DNA of 42,519 nucleotides from JBBAFS01 sp041655255 (GCA_041655255.1 JBBAFS010000005.1:1-42519); one strand, 5' to 3'. Positions 24,419 through 33,039 are shown, counted from the stretch's first letter. Numbers and translations: made by a program. Notes: a model not told the origin generated them from the letters alone.

Positions 24419-24441
24419 AATAGTACAATAGGCTATATATT
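24413..24441 (+). promoter_or_regulatory. Possible promoter of the acyl-CoA synthetase gene
   Basis: TTGCCC (24413-24418), 17 bp, TATATT (24436-24441). The leader to the ATG at 24486 would be about 38 nt, including AAAAGGAG at 24472-24479. A second TTGACA at 24447-24452 has no well-placed -10 box. Confidence 0.35.
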
Positions 24442-24485
24442 ACATATTGACATATTTTGTAATTTTGTAATAAAAGGAGCCGATT

Positions 24486-26390
24486 ATGTACAATACGCTT
24501 CCAAAACTTCTACAATCAATTGTAAAAGAGTATCCTAAGAACCAAGTACAACTCTTTAAAAATGATGAAGGGGTATTTTTACCAACCACGTACGAGGAGT
24601 TTTATGATGAGGTCATAGCTCTCGCTATCTCGCTACAATCATTAGGTGTTACTCGTTCGATGCCAGTTGGATTAATCAGTGACAACCGTCGCCAATGGCT
24701 TGTGGCCGACTTTGCCCTTCTCTCTTTAGGGGCAATGGACGTTCCACGTGGTCGTGATGCAATGCCACACGAACTTCAATATATTCTCAGTTTTACCAAC
24801 AGTAGTGTCTGTTTTGCTGAGAACTTCGAACAAGCTGATAAAATTCTCGCCTTAGAGAAAGAGCTTCCAGATTTGAAACACCTTATTGTGATGGACTCAT
24901 TACACCACGTTCCTGATAAACCACTCACAAGTGAGAAAATAACAATTCACCTGTATGACGATATGGTTAAAGAGGGGATGAAACTTCTCTCTTCTAAGAA
25001 GTCTCAGATTGAAAAAGAGATTACCAAAGGGAAAGAGGATGAGTTAGCTACAATCATCTTCACCAGTGGAACAACTGGGGAGCCGAAAGGTGTGATGCTC
25101 ACCCATAAAAACTTCTTATTCCAATTAGAACAACTCCCTAAAGTCATCGATTTCAAAAAAGGTGAAAAGTGGCTAAGTGTCTTACCAGTGTGGCACTCTT
25201 TTGAACGAATTTTGCAATATGTAGTTGTTTCACAAGCGAGTGCAATTGCCTACTCAAAACCGATTGGGAAGATCATGTTATTCGATTTACAACGGGTGAA
25301 CCCCTCTTGGATGGGATCAGTACCTCGTATTTGGGAGTCAGTCAAACAAGGTGTGTATCAAAACGTAAAAACGAAAAGTGTTGTCGCTCGCTCATTGTTC
25401 CACTTCTTTGTAGCAGTGGGTGCTGCCCACGCTTGGGCCACAAACTTGGTGATGAACCGTACCCCTCAGTGGAAGAAAAGAGTCTATCTATTGGATTTAC
25501 TCATTGGCATTATCCCCTTTATTCTTCTTGCCCCTTTTAAGGCTCTAGGTAATGTATTGGTCTTTAACTCAATTAAAAAGAAGTTTGGAACTAACTTTAG
25601 AGCTGGGGTCTCAGGAGGAGGTTCGTTGCCAACCTCAGTTGACCGCTTTTTCAAAGCTATTGGTATTACCCTCTTAGATGGGTATGGATTAACTGAAACA
25701 GCTCCTGTTATTGGACTAAGAAAAATGAACCATCAAGTTCCTGAGACAGTGGCTCCACTTCCTGAAACTGAAATCCGTATTATTGATGAGCATAACAAAG
25801 AGGCTAAACCTGGTCAAAAAGGTGTAATCCACGTTCGTGGTGCTCAAGTGATGGCTGGGTATTATAAACGTCCTGAACTGACCAAAGAGGTATTAAGTGA
25901 GGATGGCTGGCTTAATACTGGAGATATTGGGATGTGGACACATAAAGGCGAGTATGCCATTAAAGGGAGAGAAAAAGATACTATTGTCCTCTCTGGTGGA
26001 GAGAACATTGAACCTGTTCCCATTGAATCACGTCTTAGAGAATCTCCTTACATTGAACAAGCTGTTATTGTGGGTCAAGATAAAAAGTATCTAGCTGCTC
26101 TTATTGTACCTGATACAAAACAGCTCGAACTCTATATGAAAGAGCACGCAATTCCCTATCTTGCTCGATTTGATATCACCCAACTACCTGAAGCATATGA
26201 ACTCATTAGTCGAGAAATTAAAGATCTCATTAGTGCAAAAACAGGATTTAAAAACATTGAGCGAATCCATCGATTTGTGATGTTACCAACTGTCTTTAAA
26301 ATTGGGGAACACCTCAGTGCAAAACAAGAGGTGATGAGACATAAAATCGATAAACTCTACGCCAAAGAGATCGCTTCTTTATTTGCTTAA
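24486..26390 (+). CDS. Long-chain fatty acid--CoA ligase (AMP-forming)
   Basis: A 634-aa adenylate-forming enzyme that activates fatty acids to acyl-CoA in two steps through acyl-AMP, at the inner face of the membrane. The P-loop TSGTTGEPKG is at 193-202; LLDGYGLTETAPVIG (about 396-410) is the A5 motif, WLNTGDIG (about 476) the A7 motif and GREKDTIVLSGGENIEP (about 493-509) the hinge region. The long insert between the P-loop and A5, with a hydrophobic stretch (about 335-355), is typical of the long-chain FadD15-like group. It probably serves phospholipid remodelling from outside fatty acids; no beta-oxidation genes are nearby. AAAAGGAG lies before the ATG. Confidence 0.9.
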   Translation: MYNTLPKLLQSIVKEYPKNQVQLFKNDEGVFLPTTYEEFYDEVIALAISLQSLGVTRSMPVGLISDNRRQWLVADFALLSLGAMDVPRGRDAMPHELQYILSFTNSSVCFAENFEQADKILALEKELPDLKHLIVMDSLHHVPDKPLTSEKITIHLYDDMVKEGMKLLSSKKSQIEKEITKGKEDELATIIFTSGTTGEPKGVMLTHKNFLFQLEQLPKVIDFKKGEKWLSVLPVWHSFERILQYVVVSQASAIAYSKPIGKIMLFDLQRVNPSWMGSVPRIWESVKQGVYQNVKTKSVVARSLFHFFVAVGAAHAWATNLVMNRTPQWKKRVYLLDLLIGIIPFILLAPFKALGNVLVFNSIKKKFGTNFRAGVSGGGSLPTSVDRFFKAIGITLLDGYGLTETAPVIGLRKMNHQVPETVAPLPETEIRIIDEHNKEAKPGQKGVIHVRGAQVMAGYYKRPELTKEVLSEDGWLNTGDIGMWTHKGEYAIKGREKDTIVLSGGENIEPVPIESRLRESPYIEQAVIVGQDKKYLAALIVPDTKQLELYMKEHAIPYLARFDITQLPEAYELISREIKDLISAKTGFKNIERIHRFVMLPTVFKIGEHLSAKQEVMRHKIDKLYAKEIASLFA

Positions 26391-26422
26391 AGCGCACAGA
26401 GATTGAATAAGTTTATCCCTTT

Positions 26423-26456
26423 CGCTACTATTGTTGCAAATGCAACAGTAGTAGCG
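26423..26456. promoter_or_regulatory. 34-bp near-perfect palindrome upstream of the DUF1858/DUF438 operon
   Basis: The left arm CGCTACTATTGTTGCA (26423-26438), AA centre, right arm TGCAACAGTAGTAGCG (26441-26456): 15 of 16 arm bases pair as DNA, and all 16 if a G-U pair is allowed in RNA. The core TTGCAAATGCAA has the look of a Crp/Fnr-family operator (HcpR/DNR-like). There is no T-run, which makes a terminator for the acyl-CoA synthetase gene less likely, though not excluded. A second palindrome, TATGGTACCATA, lies at 26464-26475, just before the Shine-Dalgarno. Confidence 0.45.
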
Positions 26457-26487
26457 GTATCTCTATGGTACCATAAGGATATACTTT

Positions 26488-26739
26488 ATGAGCAAAAACC
26501 GTATTAATCTAGAAACCCCAATCGCCTCTTTAGTCGAACAATACCCACACATACAACAACTGATGGCTGATGTCGGTTTTGTCGAAATAACAAAGCCAAT
26601 TATGCTTAGAACTGTGGGTAAAGTGATGACTCTTAAAAAAGGGTGTGCGATGCGAAACATCCCACTTGAAAAAGTGATTGCGACATTTGAAAAGCACGGG
26701 TTTGAAATAGAACACACAACAGAGGAGGAGACTCGATGA
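26488..26739 (+). CDS. DUF1858 domain protein
   Basis: An 83-aa soluble protein that is one DUF1858 domain (also the N-terminal part of ScdA/Ric-like iron-cluster repair proteins): LETPIASLVEQYPHIQQLM, then GFVEITKPIMLRTVGKVMTLKKGC and a helix MRNIPLEKVIATFEKHGF. In many anaerobes this domain precedes or is fused to DUF438/hemerythrin proteins, exactly the pairing seen here, since the next start overlaps its stop (ATGA). It may help sense or repair oxygen or NO damage to metal centres. AAGGA lies 8 bases upstream of the ATG. Confidence 0.85.
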   Translation: MSKNRINLETPIASLVEQYPHIQQLMADVGFVEITKPIMLRTVGKVMTLKKGCAMRNIPLEKVIATFEKHGFEIEHTTEEETR

Positions 26740-27977
26740 GTGGAGAAATTAATAATAGTGTAAAGCGTCAAGAACTGTTAAAAGACTTAATTAACCGTCT
26801 TCATAGCGGAGATGATTTTGATGCTGTAAAAGCAGACTTTGCAAAAGAGTTTGATGGAGTTGGAGCAGATGAGATTGCTGCTGTAGAAAAAGTTCTCATT
26901 GATGAAGGACACGTAAGTGTCGCCGAGGTGCAAAAACTGTGCGACGTTCACGCCTCTTTATTCGAAGGATCTGTTGCAGAGATTCATGCTGATAAAAACA
27001 AAACAAAAGAGGAGGGACACCCCTCTTGGATCTTAAAAGAGGAAAACCGTGCTATTGAACGATTGTTTGAGAATCGGATTAATCCTCACACTGAAGAACT
27101 TGAACAAAAAGATATCTCTGCTGTACAACGCCTCACTGATGACTTTACGTTATTATGGCAAATAGATATCCACTACTCTAAAAAAGAGAACCTATGGTTC
27201 CCTATTATGGAGCGTTATGGAATTACTGCTCCTCCACAAGTGATGTGGGGTGTGGATGATGACATTCGGGCGATGATTAAAAAGGTGCGCTCTACTCTTA
27301 CTGAATTCAGTGGAAAACGCTCACTTAAAGAGGATGAAATTACTCGCCTCACTTCTGAGATAGAGGAAGCAAAACACAATGTGTATGAGATGATTAGTAA
27401 AGAAGAGAACATCCTCATTCCAATGGTAAGTGAAGTCTTTTTTGCCACCGACTGGAGACACATTAGAGAACAGAGTCCTGAAATTGGTTATTGTCTGTTA
27501 GATGATCACCCCTCTTTCGATATTCCAGAAGAGAGCGTACTCAGTGCAAAAGAGTCATCTGCTGTTACCGAAGGTGTTGTAACACTCCCTACGGGATCAT
27601 TCACTGCTGAAACTCTTACCCATGTACTTAACTCTCTCCCTGTCGATATCACCTTTGTCGATGCTAATGACGAAGTTGGATACTTCTCTCAAGCAAGCGA
27701 GAGAATTTTTCCACGAACAACAGCTATCATTGGAAGGAAGGTTGCCAATTGTCACCCACCTGCTTCAGTTCATATCGTTGAAAAAATTGTAGATGATTTT
27801 AAATCTGGAAAAAGTGACAGTGAAGAGTTTTATATTAAACTTGGTGATAAGTACGTCTATATCCGCTACTTCGCTGTTCGTGATGAGAACAACGTCTATT
27901 TAGGGACATTAGAAGTGTCTCAAAACATTGCCCCAATTCAACAAATCAGCGGAGAAAAAAGATTACTAAATACGTAA
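26736..27977 (+). CDS. DUF438-hemerythrin-PAS protein
   Basis: A 413-aa soluble protein. Residues about 8-80 are DUF438 (LLKDLINRLHSGDDFDAVKADF, VEKVLIDEGHVSVAEVQKLC). Residues about 90-240 are a hemerythrin-like HHE four-helix bundle with HPSWILKEENRAIERLF, IHYSKKENLWFPIMERYG and KEENILIPMVSEVF. Residues about 290-405 are a PAS domain (DITFVDANDEVGYFSQASERIF, VANCHPP) of the type usually attached to DUF438. A diiron hemerythrin site suggests binding of oxygen or NO; there is no output domain, so it either stores or senses the ligand and talks to another protein. It is translationally coupled to the DUF1858 gene and ended by a strong hairpin. Confidence 0.88.
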   Translation: MSGEINNSVKRQELLKDLINRLHSGDDFDAVKADFAKEFDGVGADEIAAVEKVLIDEGHVSVAEVQKLCDVHASLFEGSVAEIHADKNKTKEEGHPSWILKEENRAIERLFENRINPHTEELEQKDISAVQRLTDDFTLLWQIDIHYSKKENLWFPIMERYGITAPPQVMWGVDDDIRAMIKKVRSTLTEFSGKRSLKEDEITRLTSEIEEAKHNVYEMISKEENILIPMVSEVFFATDWRHIREQSPEIGYCLLDDHPSFDIPEESVLSAKESSAVTEGVVTLPTGSFTAETLTHVLNSLPVDITFVDANDEVGYFSQASERIFPRTTAIIGRKVANCHPPASVHIVEKIVDDFKSGKSDSEEFYIKLGDKYVYIRYFAVRDENNVYLGTLEVSQNIAPIQQISGEKRLLNT

Positions 27978-27987
27978 CATATCATAA

Positions 27988-28012
27988 AAGAGCCACCACT
28001 ATGGTGGCTCTT
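27988..28012. terminator. Bidirectional terminator between the DUF438 gene and zwf
   Basis: AAGAGCCACCA, CTA loop, TGGTGGCTCTT: a perfect 11-bp stem between convergent genes. On the minus strand it runs into TCTTTTAT; on the plus strand the U-run is poor (TTACTCTCTC). It most likely serves both genes. Confidence 0.75.
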
Positions 28013-28019
28013 ACTCTCT

Positions 28020-29378
28020 CTATTTCTGATCAAACCAGATAAAATCATTATTCTTAGCAAGTTCTTGGGCAAACTTTGGAAGGGTCCGAACAGGATAGAC
28101 TTCTTTGTGGTGATCATCTAACAACATAGGGGAGACAATTCTCCACGCTTCACTGATTTCCCTCATTGATGGGAACAAACTCTTATCCCCAACTAAGATC
28201 TTTTTCACAATCTGCTCATATGCCTCTGGAGTATTTGCCCCAAAAGTTTCAGCTTGGTTAAATCTAAAACGAACTGGTTTTGATTTCCAGGATGTATCGG
28301 GCTCTTTTAAGTTCATTGAGATATCGATAGTGAGTTCAGGGTGGATGGTGATAATCACACCATTTTCTTCGATATTCTCATCATGCATCACCTGCTTAGT
28401 CTTATTTCTAAACTTCACATAGATCATGCTCACAGCCTCTTTTTGCATCTTCCCTGTGCGGATGAAAATGGGGACTCCCGCATAGTAGTAGGTGTTTACC
28501 GACAACTTAAGTGCTGCATAGGTAGGAGTATCGACAACATGGCCACTATTAACGCCCAAAGATTCGTATCGCCCGGTATAAAACTCGCTAATTGGTTCAA
28601 TTGAGCGTAACACTTTCACTTTCTCAACTTCGATATCATCAGGAGAGAGTGTCGCCGGTTCATTCATTGTGAGGTAGGTAATAATTTGCATGATATGGTT
28701 TTGAATGGTGTCACGGACAACTCCAATTTTTTCGTAAAACCCAAGACGCTGATCTACACCGTGTGTCTCATCAAAGATAATTTGAATACTCTCAATGGAG
28801 CGGTTATCCCAAATGCTACGGATGATATCGTTATGGAATCTAAGGATAAGGAGATTTTGCATAAACTCTTTACCAAGATAGTGGTCCACTCGATAAATCT
28901 CTTTATCATCAAATGCTTGTAACAAGATATCGTTATAACGGTGGGCGCTTTCGATATCAAAGCCAAAAGGTTTTTCGACAATAATCTTTTTTGTGAGAGT
29001 GCAATCACAGGTAAGACTCGTATCGACAGTGAGAATTTGGTTAATGGCCTCTTCATATAACGAGGGTTGAAGGGCTAAGTAGTAAATAAGTTCTACTTCA
29101 TCTTCATCTGCGATGTTATCACGCAAGTATGTTTGTAAAGGACAAACAGCTTTCTCATCACTCATATCGTAATAAAGATAATCTAATCTTTTCTTAAATT
29201 CTGCAGATACGCTATCACCAAGCATCTCTTTAAGAAACTGCTCTCGATCTGTGAATCGTCGACCCAAAGCGACAATTGAGAAATCGAAGCCTTCGCTCAT
29301 CAGATGCTCATACGCTGGATAGAGTTTCTTTAATGCTAAATCTCCAGTACCACCAAATTGGATAATGATTCGCTTCAT
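28020..29378 (-). CDS. zwf: Glucose-6-phosphate 1-dehydrogenase
   Basis: Oxidises glucose-6-phosphate to 6-phosphogluconolactone with NADP+ (cytoplasm), the entry to the oxidative pentose phosphate pathway. Dinucleotide motif FGGTGDLALKKL (8-19), EKPFG (135-139) and the catalytic RVDHYLGKE (163-171, with the active His at 166) are all present. The first motif reads GGTGDLA rather than the usual GASGDLA. At 452 aa it is shorter than the usual 480-500. AGGGGGAAT lies just before the ATG. It lies 9 bases after the stop of pgl, and the two enzymes act in sequence. Confidence 0.93.
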   Translation of the reverse strand: MKRIIIQFGGTGDLALKKLYPAYEHLMSEGFDFSIVALGRRFTDREQFLKEMLGDSVSAEFKKRLDYLYYDMSDEKAVCPLQTYLRDNIADEDEVELIYYLALQPSLYEEAINQILTVDTSLTCDCTLTKKIIVEKPFGFDIESAHRYNDILLQAFDDKEIYRVDHYLGKEFMQNLLILRFHNDIIRSIWDNRSIESIQIIFDETHGVDQRLGFYEKIGVVRDTIQNHIMQIITYLTMNEPATLSPDDIEVEKVKVLRSIEPISEFYTGRYESLGVNSGHVVDTPTYAALKLSVNTYYYAGVPIFIRTGKMQKEAVSMIYVKFRNKTKQVMHDENIEENGVIITIHPELTIDISMNLKEPDTSWKSKPVRFRFNQAETFGANTPEAYEQIVKKILVGDKSLFPSMREISEAWRIVSPMLLDDHHKEVYPVRTLPKFAQELAKNNDFIWFDQK

Positions 29379-29387
29379 ATTCCCCCC

Positions 29388-30044
29388 TTATAAGTCAGTA
29401 ACAATGGTGAGATTAAACAGTTCTCGGGCAAAAAATGCAACTGGAAGTGTCGAAGGATTCTCTTTCTGATGAAGAAATCGCTCATATGCCCCCCGCTTCC
29501 CTTCTCCGAAAAACAGTATAAACAGATTTGTTTTTTTCGCATGTTTTGAAAAACCTCGATACGTAACTGTTACTCTTTGAGGAGGTTCTTTTGGGCTATT
29601 ATCAATGTAAGTTGTCGCTTTGCACTCTTTGTGATCCAACTTAGGATAAGAGCCTGGGAAAAGCGAAGCAAAATGGCCATCTTCACCCACACCTAGATAC
29701 AGAAGATCTAACTCTCCTTCGAAATCAAAGAACTCCCCCTCTTTTTGTGGTATGTGGAGTTGTGACTCCTTAAAGACTCCCAAATCGATTAACTCTTGAA
29801 GCCCTACTTCTAATAAGGTCTTTTTGTTGGTACTACCACTGAGTCGTTCATCGACTAAATAGAGCTCAATGCGGGGAAGTAATTCCCGCTTTATTGAGGC
29901 AATTCCATGAACAACAGGAACAGAGCCCCTCCCTCCTGGTAGTCCGATACGGATCTCACGAGAGTGAGATGAAGCGACGTGTTCAATGTGAGTTTTGACC
30001 AAAGAGGCGAACTCACTTGGTTTTGATAATCGTATTGTTCTCAT
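29388..30044 (-). CDS. pgl: 6-phosphogluconolactonase
   Basis: Hydrolyses 6-phosphogluconolactone made by Zwf. The 218-aa protein has the SOL/DevB-type motifs: LVDERL (about 90-95, from the VDER block) and LGVGEDGHFASLFPGSYP (137-154). It is upstream of zwf in one operon. No Shine-Dalgarno is clear. A perfect -10 (TATAAT on the minus strand, 30056-30051) lies 6 bases before the ATG, so the message may be leaderless; no good -35 was found. Confidence 0.9.
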   Translation of the reverse strand: MRTIRLSKPSEFASLVKTHIEHVASSHSREIRIGLPGGRGSVPVVHGIASIKRELLPRIELYLVDERLSGSTNKKTLLEVGLQELIDLGVFKESQLHIPQKEGEFFDFEGELDLLYLGVGEDGHFASLFPGSYPKLDHKECKATTYIDNSPKEPPQRVTVTYRGFSKHAKKTNLFILFFGEGKRGAYERFLHQKENPSTLPVAFFARELFNLTIVTDL

Positions 30045-30050
30045 GCCTCT

Positions 30051-30056
30051 ATTATA
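30051..30056 (-). promoter_or_regulatory. Putative -10 box of the pgl-zwf operon
   Basis: TATAAT on the minus strand inside ATTATAATAGAGG, a 13-mer shared exactly with the universal stress gene promoter (6481-6493). Transcription would start at about 30044, the A of the pgl ATG. The -35 (TGTCCT at 17 bp) is poor. Confidence 0.35.
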
Positions 30057-30211
30057 ATCAAACCTATATTAAAAGGACAGCAACTCTCTTTTGTCCCCTT
30101 TTATATCCATTTCAACCAATGTCTTGCTTTAGCAATAAAGAGAGAGTTTATTCTCACCTATTACCGTTGAGTTTCACCTATAGCTGTGTAACGTCGTGGT
30201 AGCATTTAAGC

Positions 30212-30412
30212 ATGCAGTTCGACAAAGCTTTACATCATCTTTTAAAACAAAAGCAGTACCCTGTAGCACAATTCGCTCGTGATGTTGGAATTAGTAGGAC
30301 TCATCTTTATAGAATACTTCACGGCTCTCATAGTCCTACTCTCCAAACCATGAAGCAAATGAGTGATGCTCTTAAAATGAACCTCAGTGACTTCATTCGC
30401 TTAATTGAGTAG
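30212..30412 (+). CDS. Small Xre-family helix-turn-helix regulator
   Basis: A 66-aa DNA-binding protein that is almost only an HTH_XRE domain: PVAQFARDVGISRTHLYRIL (residues 17-36) as helices 2-3, then SPTLQTMKQMSDALKMNLSDFI. It would act as a dimeric repressor or as an antitoxin-like regulator, but no toxin gene lies beside it. No clear Shine-Dalgarno. Its own target may be the palindrome-rich region just downstream. Divergent from pgl. Confidence 0.78.
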   Translation: MQFDKALHHLLKQKQYPVAQFARDVGISRTHLYRILHGSHSPTLQTMKQMSDALKMNLSDFIRLIE

Positions 30413-30777
30413 GCTCTGGGTTATATAAAACAACTATATATAAAATAGCTTTGCTACGACTTGACGCTTGTCGCTATTTTATGTATTTTCTTTGTAACGG
30501 TTGTTGCACAACCTTGCAACTACTCTGTAGTTGCTGTGTACAAGTGCTGATTCGGATTGTGGAGACTTGGTGATTGTAAGATCATTTTGGTTACCTATAC
30601 CGAAACCTGCAAGTAGATCCAAGAACATGATACCGAACACACTTTACTCACTCTCCTCTCCCTTTCCCCCATCTCTCCTTCTCTTTTATTTCACATAATA
30701 CTTTTGCTAGATTGTAGTGAGCTCACCTGAACTGTGTTATGATGAGTAGCGTCAGTTACCGTTGTAAAAAGGTGTGT
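30413..30777. other. Non-coding gap with three hairpins
   Basis: A stretch of 365 bp between the Xre gene and the next start. Its first part (30440-30534) holds three hairpins, described separately; the rest includes a pyrimidine-rich run (about 30650-30690) and no credible ORF, tRNA or strong promoter. The HD-GYP gene frame opens at 30739, but the start is placed at 30778. Confidence 0.5.
30440..30534. ncRNA. Three consecutive stem-loops, possible structured RNA or regulator array
   Basis: Hairpin 1: ATAAAATAGC / GCTATTTTAT (30440-30449 and 30473-30482), a 10-bp stem with an inner GAC/GTC. It may be the Xre gene terminator, as a T-rich stretch follows. Hairpin 2: GGTTGT-TGC-ACAACC (30499-30513). 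Hairpin 3: GCAACTAC-TCT-GTAGTTGC (30516-30534). Alternative pairing GTTGCA / TGCAAC (30503-30508 and 30515-30520) would swap hairpins 2 and 3. No known family recognised. Confidence 0.3.
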
Positions 30778-33039
30778 ATGATGGAATTGCATAGTCCTGT
30801 TGATTTTGAAGAAGTCTTTAACCTCACTCCTATCTTTTTATGCATTTTGGATGCCCAGGGCTACTTTCTTATGGCAAATGAGATGTGGGAGAAAGAACTA
30901 GGTCATAAAGTAAGTGATCTTCTTCACACTTCCATTTCTCTTTATATCCACCCTGAAGATATAAAAGAGACAGATCAGCACATCTCTCAGTTAAACAAAG
31001 GAGAAAACATTGAGGGATACGCCAACAGGTATCGGCACATCAATGGAACATACCGACTCTTAGAGTGGAGAGCTTACCAAGTTGGCTCTCTTATTTATGG
31101 TGCAGCTCAAGATATTACCTCTTTTCACCAACTTCGTTATTTAGAACACAGTGAATTACAACTATACAATCTCTTATTTGACCAAAGCTTAACAAGTATT
31201 AGTGTAGCGATGTTAGATTATCCCATCACATGGCAACAAGTTATTCACAAAGAGCGTGGAGTTGAAACTCTTTTAAGAAATCTTAAATTCGAACGGACAA
31301 ATGCAGCTTTTTTGCAACAATTTCATGTCACGGCTCAACACATTATTGGCCAATCTCTGAGTGCACATTACAAAGATCATATCGAGATGCTGAAACCTAA
31401 GTGGCTCACACTGATGGAAAAAAAGAGTGTCTCCTTTGAGATTGAACATCGTACTAAAAAGAACTCTCCATTATGGTTTCAAACAAACTACACTGCTTTA
31501 TATAACAACAAACAAGAATTTGTTGGCGTCTTTGGTATCCACCTCGATATTACAAGTCGCAAGCACACTGAAATAGAATTAGAGAAAAGTGAACAGCGAC
31601 TGAGGATGATTGCAGAGAATGTAAGTGATGCCATTTGGGTGTACAACGTCACTTTGGACCAATATACCTACATGAGTCCTGCTATCCAACATATTTTAGG
31701 CTACTCCCCGCAAGAGTATATTGGAAAAGATGCCTCCTTTTCGATCCTTCCTGAAGATACGGGCAACTTAACACGATCGATTGAAAAAGATGTAAGGCGA
31801 TTTTCTAAAAGTGAGCAAGGGAGACTCAAAAGTTTTTTTGTAGGTCGATCTCTTACCAATAAAGGTGTGATGGTGTGGACTGATACCACCATCAGTTACC
31901 GCTACACCTCAAATGGGGACATTGAAGCAATTGGTGTTACTCGAGATGTCACAGAACACAAGCGATTTGAACAAAAGATTTTAGATCTTAGTTATCGTGA
32001 CCAACTTACCAACCTCTTTAATCGCCGTTATATCGAAGAGCATCAAAAACGAATTTTCTCCGAATCTAAAAACTACCCCATCTCGTTGTTGATGGTCGAT
32101 GTCAATGGACTGAAGTTAGTCAACGACGTATTTGGGCACACTGAAGGAGATCGTCTCTTACAAACGAGTGCCTATATGCTTACCAACCACATCTTCTCTC
32201 CCCATATCATCGCCCGCATAGGGGGAGATGAGTTTTTGGCCATATGTACCAATACAACAGCTGAGCAAATGAATACCAAGTTGGATTACATACAAAAAGA
32301 GATTCACTCTAATAACAAAAAAATCTCTTTTTTATCACTTGCATGTGGATATGCTACAGCTGTAAAACCGCCGGCACTCTTTGAACTCCTCTTTCAAGAA
32401 GCAGAGGAGATGATGTATCGATATAAACTTTTAGGAAGTGGAGAACTAAAACAATCTATTGTCCGCTTTTTAATGAAGAACCTAGAAAAAGTAGGAGAGA
32501 ATGAGAAACGCCATGGCCACGTTGTGGCTATGCTCTGTGCCCATATTGCAAATAAAGCTGGTTATCTTCCAGTCGATTTGGAAGAAATAAAAAGTGCCGG
32601 CCTACTTCACGATGTGGGAAAAATCTCTCTTTCACCCGCTTTAACAGACAAAAAAAGCCCTCTCACCGAGGAAGAAGAAATTGAGATGAGGCGCCACAGT
32701 GAATTAGGCTACCATATTCTCAGGTCGGTACAAAACTTTGGACGTGTTGCTGAGTGGATTCTCATGCACCATGAGCAACCCGATGGAAAAGGCTTCCCTC
32801 AAGGTCTCACTGATACACAAATACCCTTCTCTTCTAAAATTATTGCAGTGGCAAATGCATATGATTTAATGACCTTTTCGTATAACCAAAACAGAGAAGT
32901 TTTTAGTCACGAAGAGGCAATACAACGACTCATCTCATTACAAGGGAGTGTCTTTGACTCCCGAGTGGTCGATATATTTGTTAAGATACCCAAAGAACTG
33001 GTGTTCAATATGTATAAAAAGGTTGATCAGAACAGATGA
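30778..33039 (+). CDS. Multi-PAS GGDEF/HD-GYP c-di-GMP signalling protein
   Basis: A soluble protein of about 753 aa. Three PAS-type domains (about 10-120, 130-270 and 275-405, the last two ending in the usual GVFGIHLDITSRKHTE and GVTRDVTEHKRFE linkers). Then GGDEF (about 410-565) with RIGGDEFLAI, and HD-GYP (about 580-745) with LHDVGKISL and HHEQPDGKGFP (GFP for GYP). Both catalytic centres seem intact. No membrane segments, so it senses inside the cell. The frame opens at 30739, but AAAAGG at 30767-30772 fits the ATGs at 30778/30781, after which the PAS domain begins. It overlaps the transporter gene by ATGA. Confidence 0.88.
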   Translation: MMELHSPVDFEEVFNLTPIFLCILDAQGYFLMANEMWEKELGHKVSDLLHTSISLYIHPEDIKETDQHISQLNKGENIEGYANRYRHINGTYRLLEWRAYQVGSLIYGAAQDITSFHQLRYLEHSELQLYNLLFDQSLTSISVAMLDYPITWQQVIHKERGVETLLRNLKFERTNAAFLQQFHVTAQHIIGQSLSAHYKDHIEMLKPKWLTLMEKKSVSFEIEHRTKKNSPLWFQTNYTALYNNKQEFVGVFGIHLDITSRKHTEIELEKSEQRLRMIAENVSDAIWVYNVTLDQYTYMSPAIQHILGYSPQEYIGKDASFSILPEDTGNLTRSIEKDVRRFSKSEQGRLKSFFVGRSLTNKGVMVWTDTTISYRYTSNGDIEAIGVTRDVTEHKRFEQKILDLSYRDQLTNLFNRRYIEEHQKRIFSESKNYPISLLMVDVNGLKLVNDVFGHTEGDRLLQTSAYMLTNHIFSPHIIARIGGDEFLAICTNTTAEQMNTKLDYIQKEIHSNNKKISFLSLACGYATAVKPPALFELLFQEAEEMMYRYKLLGSGELKQSIVRFLMKNLEKVGENEKRHGHVVAMLCAHIANKAGYLPVDLEEIKSAGLLHDVGKISLSPALTDKKSPLTEEEEIEMRRHSELGYHILRSVQNFGRVAEWILMHHEQPDGKGFPQGLTDTQIPFSSKIIAVANAYDLMTFSYNQNREVFSHEEAIQRLISLQGSVFDSRVVDIFVKIPKELVFNMYKKVDQNR

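Noticed and set aside
30017..30202. 61-aa plus-strand open frame between pgl and the Xre gene
   Set aside because: Overlaps the start of pgl, has no Shine-Dalgarno and no recognisable pattern.
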